Source of the DNA: a bacterium
GTDB taxonomy: Bacteria; Bacteroidota; Ignavibacteria; SZUA-365
Direction: 5' to 3'
Length of the DNA stretch: 64,000 nt
NCBI GenBank assembly: GCA_020444325.1
Contig: JAHLLD010000002.1
Span: 350,882 to 414,881 of the forward strand
In this document: in pieces, positions 8,521-19,507 of the stretch
Layout of the letters: each line of letters opens with the position of its first letter
Position numbering within the stretch: position 1 is the stretch's first letter
Made by a program: the position numbers and the translations under genes
The notes under the pieces: generated by a model
Database searches by the model: none
Seen by the model: only the letters and a program-made list of their open reading frames with translations
What the model was told of the DNA's origin: nothing

Positions 8521-9648
8521 ATGAAATTTTCCGCAGTGAGCAGCGATCTGCACAAGGCGCTTTCGAAAATCATCAGCGTCGTTCCGACGAAATCGACTCT
8601 GCCCATACTCGAAAACGTGCTGTTCGAACTGGCAGGAAATGAGCTGCGGCTCACCGCGAGTGATCTCGAAATTTCCATGACCGTCGCCCTGCAGGTCGGC
8701 GGAGAGGAAGATGGTAAAGTTGCCGTTCCCGCAAAGAAGCTGAACGAAACGCTGCGCGCGCTTTCGAGTACGGACATGATGTTCTCCGCCGACGAGACGA
8801 ATCACCGGATTTCACTGAAGACTGACCAGGGTGAATACAAGATGGCCGGTGAAGGCGCCACGAATTTCCCGGAAGCCGAGGGCATTCAGGAGGAATTTTC
8901 CCTGCAGCTGCAGACCGATCTGCTGCGCAGCATCATCGCGCGTACCGTGTACGCCGTTAGCACCGACGACCTTCGCCCCTCCATGATGGGTGTGCTCTTC
9001 CAGTGGAAAGGGGAAGAGTTTTACGCCGTGGCGACTGATGGCCATCGCCTCGTACGCATCAAGCATGCCGGTGTGATCGCCGAAGCCAATACCGAAGGCA
9101 ACCGCGACGTCATTATTCCCGCCAAAGCGCTGAACATTGTGTCGAAGTCCCTCGGTGACGGAGAGGTGAGCGTCGTTTTCGGACGCAGCAACGTGCGTTT
9201 TACCTTCGGAGAAATGACACTGATCAGCCGCATCATCGACGAGCGCTACCCGAATTACGAAAGCGTCATCCCACTTGAAAACGACAAGCAGCTTGCCGTC
9301 AATCGCAATGCCCTGATCGCCGCCGTGCAGCGCTGTTCAATTTTTTCCAATGCCATTACCAATCAGATTCGCTTCTCCGTTTCGAAAGAAGAGCTGCGTG
9401 TTTCCGCCGAGGATGTCGACTTCGGTGGTGAAGCGCGGGAGTCTGTCTCCGCTGCATTTTCGGTGGACGAGGAACTGGAGATCGGTTTCAATGCGCGGTA
9501 TATCACCGAAGCGCTGCAGCATCTCGGAACGGAGGAAGTGGACTTTTATTTCAGCGCGCCGACGCGTGCAGGACTGATCCAACCCAAAGAACAGCAGGAT
9601 GATATCGAGATACTGATGCTCGTCATGCCGCTGAGATTGAATGCCTGA
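8521..9648 (+). CDS. dnaN: DNA polymerase III sliding clamp (beta subunit)
   Basis: The 375-residue protein matches the clamp along its whole length: start 'MKFSAVSSDLHKALSKIISVVPTKSTLPILENVL', second-domain 'MMGVLF...FYAVATDGHRLV', and the C-terminal 'LMLVMPLRL' where families normally end. It forms the dimeric ring that tethers polymerases to DNA. A GGAGG lies a few bases before the ATG. recF follows after two bases, the standard pairing. dnaA is not upstream, unlike many bacteria, where dnaA-dnaN-recF mark the replication origin. Confidence 0.97.
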   Translation: MKFSAVSSDLHKALSKIISVVPTKSTLPILENVLFELAGNELRLTASDLEISMTVALQVGGEEDGKVAVPAKKLNETLRALSSTDMMFSADETNHRISLKTDQGEYKMAGEGATNFPEAEGIQEEFSLQLQTDLLRSIIARTVYAVSTDDLRPSMMGVLFQWKGEEFYAVATDGHRLVRIKHAGVIAEANTEGNRDVIIPAKALNIVSKSLGDGEVSVVFGRSNVRFTFGEMTLISRIIDERYPNYESVIPLENDKQLAVNRNALIAAVQRCSIFSNAITNQIRFSVSKEELRVSAEDVDFGGEARESVSAAFSVDEELEIGFNARYITEALQHLGTEEVDFYFSAPTRAGLIQPKEQQDDIEILMLVMPLRLNA

Positions 9649-9650
9649 AC

Positions 9651-10787
9651 ATGATTCTCAACCGTCTGCGTATAATTCAATTACGTAATCACGGGCATAC
9701 GGAAATCGATTGTCCCGAAGGGACACTACTCCTTCTCGGTGAAAACGGGGCGGGAAAGACGACGGTGCTCGAGGCGGTGTCGTTTCTCTGCTCATCACGC
9801 AGCTTCGTCTCGCATCAGGACAGGGGATTGGTGCAGAAGGACAGCGACTATTTTCGCCTTGAAGGCAGCTTCACGTCAGGGGGAGGCAGCCGTCGCGAGG
9901 TTTCCGTCACCTATACGACAGATCCCGGTCGCAAACAGATTGAGCTCGACAACACTGCACTGCCGTCTTCATCTGACCTGATCGGCCAATTCCCGATCGT
10001 GTCACTCTCACCGCAGCATCGTCCGATAACTTCCGGTGGTCCGGGCGAACGCCGCAGCTTCATCGATTTCATCATCTCGCAGGTGCAGCATCGCTACCTG
10101 ATGGATTTGCTTGCGTACAGGCGCACACTGCGTCAGCGCAACGCGTTGCTTTCCGACATGGAGCGGCGTCCCGCAGACATTCGCGCCACGCTCGAAGCCT
10201 GGGACGCATCCCTCGCCGAAGTCGCGGTGCGTATCATGCAGCGGCGGACGGCATTTATCGAAGAATTTATCCCCTACTTCCAGGCATCGATGCAGGGTGT
10301 GATCGGCGACCGGGAACAGGTGACGCTGCGTTATCGTGCGACGGCGGACCTCGACCTGCGTACGAGCGATGCCGTCGCGGCGTATCGCAGTTTGCTTGCG
10401 CGACGGTTTCAGACTGATCTGCGCCGGGGGAGTACGACCGTCGGGCCCCATCGCGACGACATGGATATTCTGCTCAACGGACTCGATGTGCGCGCACAGG
10501 CCTCGCAGGGACAGCACAAAACCGTGCTTATCGCACTCAAGCTGGCCGAGCACCGTTACCTCGACTCGCATCTCGATGAGGCACCAATCCTGCTGCTCGA
10601 CGATGTGTTCAGTGAACTGGATGATGACAGGCTGGCGCATGTGCTCGAGCTGGTCGAGGGAGTGGGACAGACCTTTATCACTTCCGCCAATGCGGGCACG
10701 CTGCAGCATTTCGCGGGTGCACACTCCAGGAATTTGACCCTGCGCATTGAAGCCGGCAAGGTGTCGAGACTGGCGGAAGTCGCATGA
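9651..10787 (+). CDS. recF: DNA replication and repair protein RecF
   Basis: This 378-residue SMC-like ATPase loads RecA at gaps. Walker A is 'GENGAGKTT' at about residues 30-38, the central coiled/helical arm follows, and the signature/Walker B region near the C-terminus reads 'LLLDDVFSELD'. The start ATG lies two bases after the dnaN stop and the stop overlaps the next gene in an ATGA, so dnaN-recF-DUF721-mnmE is one tightly coupled unit. Confidence 0.96.
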   Translation: MILNRLRIIQLRNHGHTEIDCPEGTLLLLGENGAGKTTVLEAVSFLCSSRSFVSHQDRGLVQKDSDYFRLEGSFTSGGGSRREVSVTYTTDPGRKQIELDNTALPSSSDLIGQFPIVSLSPQHRPITSGGPGERRSFIDFIISQVQHRYLMDLLAYRRTLRQRNALLSDMERRPADIRATLEAWDASLAEVAVRIMQRRTAFIEEFIPYFQASMQGVIGDREQVTLRYRATADLDLRTSDAVAAYRSLLARRFQTDLRRGSTTVGPHRDDMDILLNGLDVRAQASQGQHKTVLIALKLAEHRYLDSHLDEAPILLLDDVFSELDDDRLAHVLELVEGVGQTFITSANAGTLQHFAGAHSRNLTLRIEAGKVSRLAEVA

Positions 10788-11077
10788 GTACCCCCTGGAA
10801 GACATCGCCGCTCGGTGCTGCGCTGCAGCGCGTTCTCGAGCAGCAGGGCATGACGCGAAAAATCCGCGAACAGGAAGTACTGCTGCGCTGGGAAGAACTC
10901 GTCGGAACAGCCATCGCCAACCACGCGCAGGCCCAGCGACTGCACAAGGGTGTGCTGTGGGTTGAAGTTACCGATGCCGCCTGGCGACAGGAACTGCAGC
11001 TTATGCGTACGGAACTGATACGCCGCATCAATACGTCGCTTGGCGACGATATCGTCACGGAGCTGCGCCTGAGATGA
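10784..11077 (+). CDS. DUF721 (DciA-like) protein
   Basis: This 97-residue basic protein has the DUF721 pattern: a helix containing 'LLRWEELVGTAIANHAQAQRLHKGVLWVEVTDAAW' and 'QELQLMRTELIRRIN'. DUF721 proteins include DciA, the ancestral loader/activator of replicative helicase DnaB in bacteria without DnaC. Its position between recF and mnmE/gyrB fits. It overlaps both neighbours by four bases (ATGA), indicating translational coupling. No extended C-terminal tail is present, so it is a short form of the family. The exact role here is inferred from family and context. Confidence 0.85.
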   Translation: MSTPWKTSPLGAALQRVLEQQGMTRKIREQEVLLRWEELVGTAIANHAQAQRLHKGVLWVEVTDAAWRQELQLMRTELIRRINTSLGDDIVTELRLR

Positions 11078-12483
11078 CGAACACAGAGACGATGGCCACG
11101 ACGGGGCAGGATACGATTGCCGCGATTGCGACACCACCGGGGACGTCCGGCATCGCCGTCATCCGCATTTCGGGTGATGGCGCCGTGGACCTCGCTGCCC
11201 GGGTATTTGACGGCAGTGATCCCAGGTCTGCCGCATCGCATACGGTCCATCATGGCATGATACGCGACGCCGATGGCGAGGCACTTGATGAAGTGCTGCT
11301 GACCGTGTTCCGGGCGCCGCACTCTTATACCGGGGAAGACAGTGTTGAAATCAGCTGTCACGGCGGCAGTGTCGTTTCACGTGGTGTTCTGACGCTGTTG
11401 CTGGGCGCCGGTGCGCGAGCGGCTGAACCCGGTGAGTTCACACGACGGGCATTCCTGAACGGGAAAATGGATCTTTCGCAGGCGGAAGCCGTCGCCGACC
11501 TGATTCATGCCCGCTCCACAGAGGCGCACCGTGCTTCTCTGCGCCAGCTCGAAGGCAGGCTGTCCGGCTATGTCACCGATATCAGGGAGCAGCTGCTGCA
11601 TGCCGCGGGCATGCTGGAACTGAGCCTGGATTTCGTGGAGGAAGATGTTGAGTTCCTTTCTTCCGGGCAGCTCGGGGACATGCTCACGCAGGCTGAAGCC
11701 AGGCTGCAGACGGCCCTCGACAGTTTCAGCGGGGGACGCGTGATTCGTGAAGGAGCGCGCGTCGTATTGCTCGGAGCTCCGAATGTCGGCAAGTCGAGTC
11801 TGCTCAATGCACTGCTTGGCACAAGGAGAGCGATCGTTACCGAAATGCCCGGTACCACGCGCGACTACCTTGAGGAAGGACTGCTGCTGCATGGCGAGTA
11901 TTTGCGTCTCATCGATACTGCCGGCATGCGTGAGACGGAAGACCTTATAGAGCGGGAAGGCATCGCCTTCAGCATGGAGGCCGTGCGCAATGCGGAAATC
12001 GTCTGCCTGCTGTCAGACGCAAGAGATGGTGCCGTGCAGGCCATAGCGCTGCAGGCAAGTCTCCTGCAGGAACAGCTTCTGCGCGAGGACGCCGCCACGC
12101 CGGTTCTGCTGCTGTTCAACAAGTCTGATCTCGTTGACGCGGATGCAGCGGAAGAGCTTGCGGCACACGGACTGCCGATCTCGGCGCTGCACGGCGACGG
12201 TGTGGACGCGCTCGGAAAACATCTCGCGGCTGTCGCAAGGGAATTGCGCAGCGAAAGCGAAGAGGGCGAAGTGCTGGTCACTAACGCCCGTCATGCGGAT
12301 TGCCTGCGGCGTGGCCTCGAGGCGATTCGCACAGCTGCAACGGCGCAGCGTGAAGGCATGACTGAAGAAATTCTTGCGGCCGATGTGCGTCGTGCGATCG
12401 ATGCGCTTGGTGAAATCATCGGTGAGGTAACGACCGACGATATTCTCAACGGTGTATTCAGCCGCTTCTGTATTGGAAAATGA
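11074..12483 (+). CDS. mnmE: tRNA modification GTPase MnmE
   Basis: The 469-residue enzyme, with MnmG, makes the cmnm5/nm5 modification of U34 in certain tRNAs. The N-terminal formyl-THF-binding domain (IAAIATPPGTSGIAVIRISG) is followed by a helical domain and an inserted G domain: G1 'GAPNVGKSS', G2 'PGTTRD', G3 'DTAG', G4 'NKSDL'. The protein ends in the catalytic 'FCIGK' box, so it is intact. It overlaps the DUF721 gene by four bases. An internal ATG six codons in (at 11092) could also be the start. Confidence 0.97.
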   Translation: MTNTETMATTGQDTIAAIATPPGTSGIAVIRISGDGAVDLAARVFDGSDPRSAASHTVHHGMIRDADGEALDEVLLTVFRAPHSYTGEDSVEISCHGGSVVSRGVLTLLLGAGARAAEPGEFTRRAFLNGKMDLSQAEAVADLIHARSTEAHRASLRQLEGRLSGYVTDIREQLLHAAGMLELSLDFVEEDVEFLSSGQLGDMLTQAEARLQTALDSFSGGRVIREGARVVLLGAPNVGKSSLLNALLGTRRAIVTEMPGTTRDYLEEGLLLHGEYLRLIDTAGMRETEDLIEREGIAFSMEAVRNAEIVCLLSDARDGAVQAIALQASLLQEQLLREDAATPVLLLFNKSDLVDADAAEELAAHGLPISALHGDGVDALGKHLAAVARELRSESEEGEVLVTNARHADCLRRGLEAIRTAATAQREGMTEEILAADVRRAIDALGEIIGEVTTDDILNGVFSRFCIGK

Positions 12484-12502
12484 TTCATTCACATTTCAAT
12501 AG

Positions 12503-14488
<1,986 letters not shown>

Positions 14489-14505
14489 TAAGTGACAGGA
14501 CTGAC

Positions 14506-15846
14506 ATGTTTTTGACCCGGATGCATCTTCTCACCGTTGTTGTACTGAGTGCACTTGTATTCCCTCTGCAGGCTCAGCCACAGGACATCCCCGATATCCG
14601 CTATGGACACAAGCTGTATGCGGAGGTGGCTCAGCTGCCGTCCGATTCCGTTGGTGTGAATCGGGTTGACCTGTATCTGCGCATTTCCTACGACTTCATG
14701 GTGTTCACGAGGTCCGAGAAGGGAGCGGCGGATTCACTGTATCACGCAGGTGCGGAAATCAGTATGCATGCGCGGAAGGACGGGAAGACGGTCAAGACAT
14801 ACAACCATTTCGCCTCGCTCAACAGCGCCAGTTATGAGACCTCGGAGATGCGCGACGAATTCCTGCTCTTTCACCAGGTCTTTTATCTCGAGGAAGGGGA
14901 CTATGAGTTTCTCATCCACGTAACGGATCGTGGCTCTACCCGGGAGCGCAATATCGTGCGCACTCTGAAGGTGAAAAATGTGCGGGAAAAAGGGACGTTC
15001 GGTCAACCGGTCGCACTCTCAATGGAGGATGCGCCGGGAGGGAGTGTCTACAGTGTACTCGGGTATGACGGGACGCTGCCATTTGCATCTCCCGGACTCA
15101 TCGGTATTGCAGCCGCGCCGGACTGGCATGCGGACTGGAGCGTGAGGTTGTCGCGGCTGGATGAGGATGGGGAAGTGATCGACGACGATGATGCGCTGCC
15201 GCTGCAGACACTGCAGCCGACAACAATTCTGCGCGACATTCTCCCACAGAAGGGGAATGGCCGTGTACGCAGTTTTGACATCCAGACATCGTGCAAGACA
15301 CAGGCGACGCTCGTTGTCCTGAAATTACCGATCGAGAAACTCGATGTCGGCGCGTACCGTCTCACTGTTATCGCCAGGAGTGCCGAGGGTGTCGACTCCG
15401 TCGTTACGGATACACGTATCTACTGGCGTGACATGCCGTATTCACTGCGCGACATCGAGTTCGCCATTGATGTCATGCGTTATATCCTGACCGAAGATGA
15501 ATACGACAGGATGCGAAGCGGTGACCGGCGTGAGATGATGATGCACTTCAGGAAGTACTGGAGTGAGCTTGACAACACTCCGGAAACCGAGTACAACGAA
15601 ATGATGACTGAGTATTTTCGTCGCGTCGACGAGACCATCGACCGTTTCCAGACACTGTACGAGCGCAACGGCGCCCTGACTGACCGGGGAAAAGTGTATA
15701 TCCTTTTCGGTCCCCCCGAAGAGACGCAGCGTTTCCTCACGAGCGACGAACCCGCGGAGGAAATCTGGTATTACCCATCTCTCAGCAAGACGTTCCATTT
15801 CGTGGACACGAAAGGAGATGGGGATTTCCAACTTTATGAAGAATGA
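14506..15846 (+). CDS. GWxTD domain-containing secreted protein
   Basis: This 446-residue protein has a short N-terminal signal (LTVVVLSALVFPLQAQPQ) and beta-rich middle domains. The C-terminal part shows the GWxTD family pattern: 'LTDRGKVYILFGPPEET' and then 'EIWYYP'. The namesake Gly-Trp is replaced by Gly-Ala (NGALTDRG), so it is a slightly divergent member. The family is common in Bacteroidota and relatives and its function is not known. The stop overlaps the pdxA start region (ATGA), so the two are coupled, though no functional link is evident. Confidence 0.82.
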   Translation: MFLTRMHLLTVVVLSALVFPLQAQPQDIPDIRYGHKLYAEVAQLPSDSVGVNRVDLYLRISYDFMVFTRSEKGAADSLYHAGAEISMHARKDGKTVKTYNHFASLNSASYETSEMRDEFLLFHQVFYLEEGDYEFLIHVTDRGSTRERNIVRTLKVKNVREKGTFGQPVALSMEDAPGGSVYSVLGYDGTLPFASPGLIGIAAAPDWHADWSVRLSRLDEDGEVIDDDDALPLQTLQPTTILRDILPQKGNGRVRSFDIQTSCKTQATLVVLKLPIEKLDVGAYRLTVIARSAEGVDSVVTDTRIYWRDMPYSLRDIEFAIDVMRYILTEDEYDRMRSGDRREMMMHFRKYWSELDNTPETEYNEMMTEYFRRVDETIDRFQTLYERNGALTDRGKVYILFGPPEETQRFLTSDEPAEEIWYYPSLSKTFHFVDTKGDGDFQLYEE

Positions 15847-16841
15847 TCATGCTCCCTTTAATAGCCATTTCCATTGGTGATATAAACGGGATCGGACCGG
15901 AAATTGCGCTCAAGGCATTCCAGCGTTCCGATCTTCTCGACAGCTGCCGTCCGGTGCTCTTCGGTCCGGAAGACGTCATCCTGCATTACCATGAGCAGCT
16001 CGGTATTGATGTCCCTCTTCAAAAACTGCAGCGCATTTCTGAAGCCGCGGAAGGAAGCGTCGGATATATCGTCACTGACGGTGCATTCAATGAGGACGCT
16101 GTCGGGGGTCCCACCGCTGAATCGGGCCGCATCAGTCTCGCCGCGATCCAGGCGGCGTTCGATGCCGTGCGTTCCGGCGATGCGCAGGCACTCGTCACGG
16201 CACCGATATCCAAGGAGGCCATTGCCCTTGCGGGGAGTCCTTTTCATGGCCACACCGACCTGCTTGCCTCACTCTGCGAGAGCGGTGAAAACGTGCTGAT
16301 GATTTTGAGCAGCAATACGATGAATGTCGGACTGGTGACCATCCATGTTCCTCTGCGTGATGTGGCGGCGCTCATCACGCGCGAACGTGTCGAGCGAACG
16401 GTGCGGCTCGGCCATCGTGCAATGATTGATGATTTCGCCATCGATGCACCGCGCATTGCGGTGCTCGGTCTGAATCCTCATGCCGGTGACGGCGGTGTGC
16501 TCGGCGACGAGGAAGCGGATATCATTCAACCCGCTGTGCTTGCACTGCAGAATGAAGGCATTAACGTCGAGGGACCGTTTCCCGCAGATGGTTTCTTTTC
16601 CGCACATACACAGCAGATGTACGATCTGATCATCGCGATGTACCACGACCAGGGCCTGGTGCCTCTCAAACTCAGCGCGATGGGGAGGGGAGTGAATGTG
16701 ACATCGGGGCTTCCGATCGTGCGCACATCACCGGATCACGGGACGGCGTACAATATTGCCGGTCACGGTATCGCCAGTGCGGAGAGCATGAAAGAAGCCG
16801 TGTATTTTGCCCGTACCATTGCATTGAATAGATTGCAGTAA
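15843..16841 (+). CDS. pdxA: 4-hydroxythreonine-4-phosphate dehydrogenase PdxA
   Basis: The 332-residue enzyme oxidises and decarboxylates 4-phosphohydroxy-threonine in pyridoxal phosphate synthesis (DXP-dependent route). The N-terminal signature reads 'GDINGIGPEI' (usually GDPxGIGPE). The metal-binding histidines lie in 'FHGHTDLLA', 'MYHDQGLVPLK' and 'SPDHGTAYNIAGHG'. Length is normal. The start is either ATG 15843 (overlapping the upstream stop) or ATG 15849. It is translationally coupled to the GWxTD gene and followed 27 bases later by ftsE. Confidence 0.95.
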   Translation: MIMLPLIAISIGDINGIGPEIALKAFQRSDLLDSCRPVLFGPEDVILHYHEQLGIDVPLQKLQRISEAAEGSVGYIVTDGAFNEDAVGGPTAESGRISLAAIQAAFDAVRSGDAQALVTAPISKEAIALAGSPFHGHTDLLASLCESGENVLMILSSNTMNVGLVTIHVPLRDVAALITRERVERTVRLGHRAMIDDFAIDAPRIAVLGLNPHAGDGGVLGDEEADIIQPAVLALQNEGINVEGPFPADGFFSAHTQQMYDLIIAMYHDQGLVPLKLSAMGRGVNVTSGLPIVRTSPDHGTAYNIAGHGIASAESMKEAVYFARTIALNRLQ

Positions 16842-16868
16842 CCTCACTCTGCAAGGAGACGCAGCGCG

Positions 16869-17525
16869 ATGATCGAATTTCACAACGTCCGACTGACCTT
16901 TGGCAATCAGGACATCTTCGATCGCGCCAATCTCATGATCGCAGAAGGAGAATTCGTGTACGTCATCGGTGAGACGGGTATAGGGAAAAGTTCGTTTTTG
17001 AGATTGCTGTATATGGACACGCTGCCGACCATGGGACGTGTGCGCATTGGCGGTTATGACTCATCGAGCATCACGCGGCATCAGGTTCCCTTTTTGCGAA
17101 GGACCATCGGTATCGTGTTCCAGGACTACCGGCTGCTCGAAGACCGGAATGTGTTCGACAATGTGGCTTTCGCCCTGCATGTCACCGGGGCACGCCGGCA
17201 GGCGATTTCCTCCAAAGTGCATCGCCTGCTGGCCGAGGTCGGACTCTCCTCAAAAGAATTTGCCATGCCCGACGATCTCTCCGGCGGTGAAAAGCAGCGC
17301 GTCGCCATCGCGCGGGCGCTCGTCAACGACCCTGTCATCCTGCTTGCCGATGAGCCGACGGGCAATCTTGATCCCTCCGCATCGCGTGATATCCTCGCGA
17401 TTTTTGACAGGGTGAACAAACGCGGTACTGCCATTATCATGGCGACGCATGACTACAGCCTTCTCGCGCAGCGTCCCGGACGCGTCATCAAGATCCAGAA
17501 TCGAAATTTCTACGATGTCGTTTGA
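16869..17525 (+). CDS. ftsE: Cell-division ABC ATPase FtsE
   Basis: This 218-residue ABC ATPase has Walker A 'GETGIGKSS' (residues ~35-43), Q-loop 'IGIVFQDYRLLEDRNVFDNV', signature 'LSGGEKQR', Walker B 'ILLADEPTGNLD' and switch 'ATHD'. The 'RTIGIVFQDYRLL' and 'NVFDNVAFAL' blocks are characteristic of FtsE, which with FtsX controls septal peptidoglycan hydrolases. No FtsX gene is adjacent, and none was seen in the window, a separation seen in Bacteroidota. A related LolD/MacB-type ATPase is the main alternative. GGAG lies upstream of the ATG. Confidence 0.85.
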   Translation: MIEFHNVRLTFGNQDIFDRANLMIAEGEFVYVIGETGIGKSSFLRLLYMDTLPTMGRVRIGGYDSSSITRHQVPFLRRTIGIVFQDYRLLEDRNVFDNVAFALHVTGARRQAISSKVHRLLAEVGLSSKEFAMPDDLSGGEKQRVAIARALVNDPVILLADEPTGNLDPSASRDILAIFDRVNKRGTAIIMATHDYSLLAQRPGRVIKIQNRNFYDVV

Positions 17526-17560
17526 CACGACAGCCCAGTTTCACCATCTGATTTCTTTCC

Positions 17561-19294
17561 ATGCCGGAACATGACAGCACGTATCAGCTTCAGATTGCGG
17601 ATATGGAATTCGTCGTATGTGACGTCGAAACAACGGGGCTGAGTCCCGACCGCAACCGGATTACGGAGATCGCGCTCGTCCGATTACGGGGAAATCAGAT
17701 CGTCGACCGATACAGTTCTCTTATCAATCCGAAGCAGTTCATTCCCGAAGAAATTCAGCGTCTCACCGGTATAACCAACGCAATGGTATACGGCGCACCA
17801 CCGGCTGAAGACGTCATGTCCGAAGTGCGCAGGTTCATCGGCGATGCCATCTTCGTGGGACACAATGTGCGTTTCGATCGCTCATTTGTGGACGCGACGC
17901 TGCGCCGCTGCGGACTCGAACCCCTGCAGGTGCCGAATCTCTGTACCGCACGTCTTGCGCGGCGGCTGATCCCGAAGAAAAGCAAGAAAAACCTCGGCGC
18001 GCTCGCCGCCCATTTCAACATCCGCATTCGCAATCGTCACCGGGCGACCGGTGATGCAGAGGCAACGGCTGTCGTCTTACTCAATTTCATCCGGATCCTG
18101 GAAGAAGAGTTCGATACGCACGATGTCGGTGAGCTGCTCTCGTTTCAGAACAAGCAGATATACCGCATTACCGGTGCACCAAGGTATTTCACCCGGCTGC
18201 AGGACAATCTCTCCGAGCTGCCCCATGCACCCGGGGTGTACTTCTTCCACGACAGGCGCGGCGATGTGCTGTATATCGGCAAGGCCCGGGACCTGAAAGA
18301 ACGCGTCAGCTCGTACTTCTATCACAACATCGGGCATACGTCCAAGATCAGGCGGCTTGTGCGTGCCGTGCACGGCATCACCTGGAAGGAGATGGAGACG
18401 GAACTGTCGGCGCTGCTCAACGAGTCACGGCTGATCAAGCAGCATCAGCCCCCGTTCAATACGCAGCTGAAGCGCTACAGGAAGTATCCGTTCATCCGTA
18501 TCGATGTTGCCAACGACTGGCCCACCATTGGCTGGTGTTATGATATCGAGAATGATGGAGCGGATTATTTTGGACCGTTTCGTTCACGCTTTGCGGTGGA
18601 GGATGCGCTTGACAGCATCAACAAGCTCTTTATGCTTCGTGAGTGTGACGGCAATATCAAACCGGACGCCGACAATACCCCTTGCCTGTATCATGAGATC
18701 AAACGCTGTGGCGCGCCGTGCGCGGCAGTGACGGGAAAACCCGAGTATCAGCGGGAAGTCGATGACATCGTGCTGTTTCTGCAGGGAGAGCAGGACAGCG
18801 TTCTCGACCGCCTGCGTGGACGCATGGAAACGCGCGCGGAAGAACTCGATTTCGAAGGGGCAGCAGTGCTGCGTGATCGCATCGCCGCAGTTGAACGTAT
18901 TATCCGGCAGCAGCGCCTGATGGTGCAGTCCGTGCGCAAGCAGAACCTGGTGATCATCACCCTCGCGCGGCGCAGCAACGTTGACGTGCATCTCATCAAA
19001 TCGGGCATGCTCGCAGCGCAATTTCTCGTCGATCAGAAATCTCTCCCCGAAGTATTGCTGCATAACAAGATCGAAGATGTATTCTTCTCCCGGCAGGAAG
19101 AGCTGTTCCAGGGCCGCAAGGAAGATATCGATGAAATGCGCATCATCGCATCCTGGTGCCTGACGCGGCGGCATGAGTCCACCATCGTCGAAATCCTTCC
19201 TGAAGACACGATCGAAAGTGCATGCGAACGAAGTGCGGAAGCCATACGCAGCGCCGGTCAGTGCGATGCAGCCAAGCAGGCCGACAGCGCCTGA
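17561..19294 (+). CDS. DEDDh exonuclease / GIY-YIG (UvrC-type) nuclease fusion
   Basis: This 577-residue protein joins two nucleases. Residues ~12-175 form a DnaQ-like DEDDh 3'-5' exonuclease with Exo I 'DVETTG', Exo II 'GHNVRFDRSF' and Exo III 'HRATGDAEAT'. Residues ~215-300 are a GIY-YIG domain ('GVYFFHDRRGDVLYIGKA.DLKERV'), as in UvrC/Cho. A UVR-like helical pair ('RAEELDFEGAAVLRDRI') lies near residue 430. UvrC's C-terminal RNase H-like and HhH domains are absent, so it should make only a Cho-type incision plus exonucleolytic trimming. The architecture is known in several phyla and is associated with DNA repair. Final residues are Ala/Asp-rich and unremarkable. Confidence 0.9.
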   Translation: MPEHDSTYQLQIADMEFVVCDVETTGLSPDRNRITEIALVRLRGNQIVDRYSSLINPKQFIPEEIQRLTGITNAMVYGAPPAEDVMSEVRRFIGDAIFVGHNVRFDRSFVDATLRRCGLEPLQVPNLCTARLARRLIPKKSKKNLGALAAHFNIRIRNRHRATGDAEATAVVLLNFIRILEEEFDTHDVGELLSFQNKQIYRITGAPRYFTRLQDNLSELPHAPGVYFFHDRRGDVLYIGKARDLKERVSSYFYHNIGHTSKIRRLVRAVHGITWKEMETELSALLNESRLIKQHQPPFNTQLKRYRKYPFIRIDVANDWPTIGWCYDIENDGADYFGPFRSRFAVEDALDSINKLFMLRECDGNIKPDADNTPCLYHEIKRCGAPCAAVTGKPEYQREVDDIVLFLQGEQDSVLDRLRGRMETRAEELDFEGAAVLRDRIAAVERIIRQQRLMVQSVRKQNLVIITLARRSNVDVHLIKSGMLAAQFLVDQKSLPEVLLHNKIEDVFFSRQEELFQGRKEDIDEMRIIASWCLTRRHESTIVEILPEDTIESACERSAEAIRSAGQCDAAKQADSA

Positions 19295-19342
19295 GCTTCC
19301 TCCCACGTCAATTTTATACCGTTTTACTGCTTCTCCAGGTCT

Positions 19343-19441
19343 GAATTATGCAGAAAGTGCATAATTCCGCCGCGTGAATTATGCAGAAAGTGCATAATCC
19401 TGACGGGCAGGATATGCAGAAACTGCATATTTGCATTGCCG
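19343..19441. repeat. Three palindromic units at 33-bp period
   Basis: Three inverted repeats are centred at 19355, 19388 and 19421, exactly 33 bases apart. Unit 1 has 10-bp arms GAATTATGCA/TGCATAATTC around GAAAG. Unit 2 has 8-bp arms around the same loop. Unit 3 has 8-bp arms ATATGCAG/CTGCATAT around AAA. Linkers between the palindromes differ. The array lies between a plus-strand gene and the terminator of a minus-strand gene. A fourth copy matching unit 3 occurs inside the M4 peptidase gene at 50030-50050. Confidence 0.8.
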
Positions 19442-19447
19442 GGATGC

Positions 19448-19476
19448 AAAAAAAACCGTCCCGCAATGCGGGACGG
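19448..19476 (-). terminator. Intrinsic terminator for the minus-strand barrel gene
   Basis: Read on the minus strand, CCGTCCCGC pairs perfectly with GCGGGACGG around a 3-nt loop and runs into eight T residues. It lies just downstream of the 19508-21133 gene. Confidence 0.9.
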
Positions 19477-19507
19477 CTTGTATGGAAGGGGATTTTGATC
19501 TTTCAGG

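Noticed and set aside
11374-11384. GTTTCACGTGG, resembling a parS half-site (TGTTTCACGTGAAACA)
   Set aside because: Only the left half matches, it is within mnmE, and no parAB genes are near.
19343-19441. Considered as a degenerate CRISPR array
   Set aside because: The repeated part is a short palindrome with very short linkers, only three units, and no cas genes are near.
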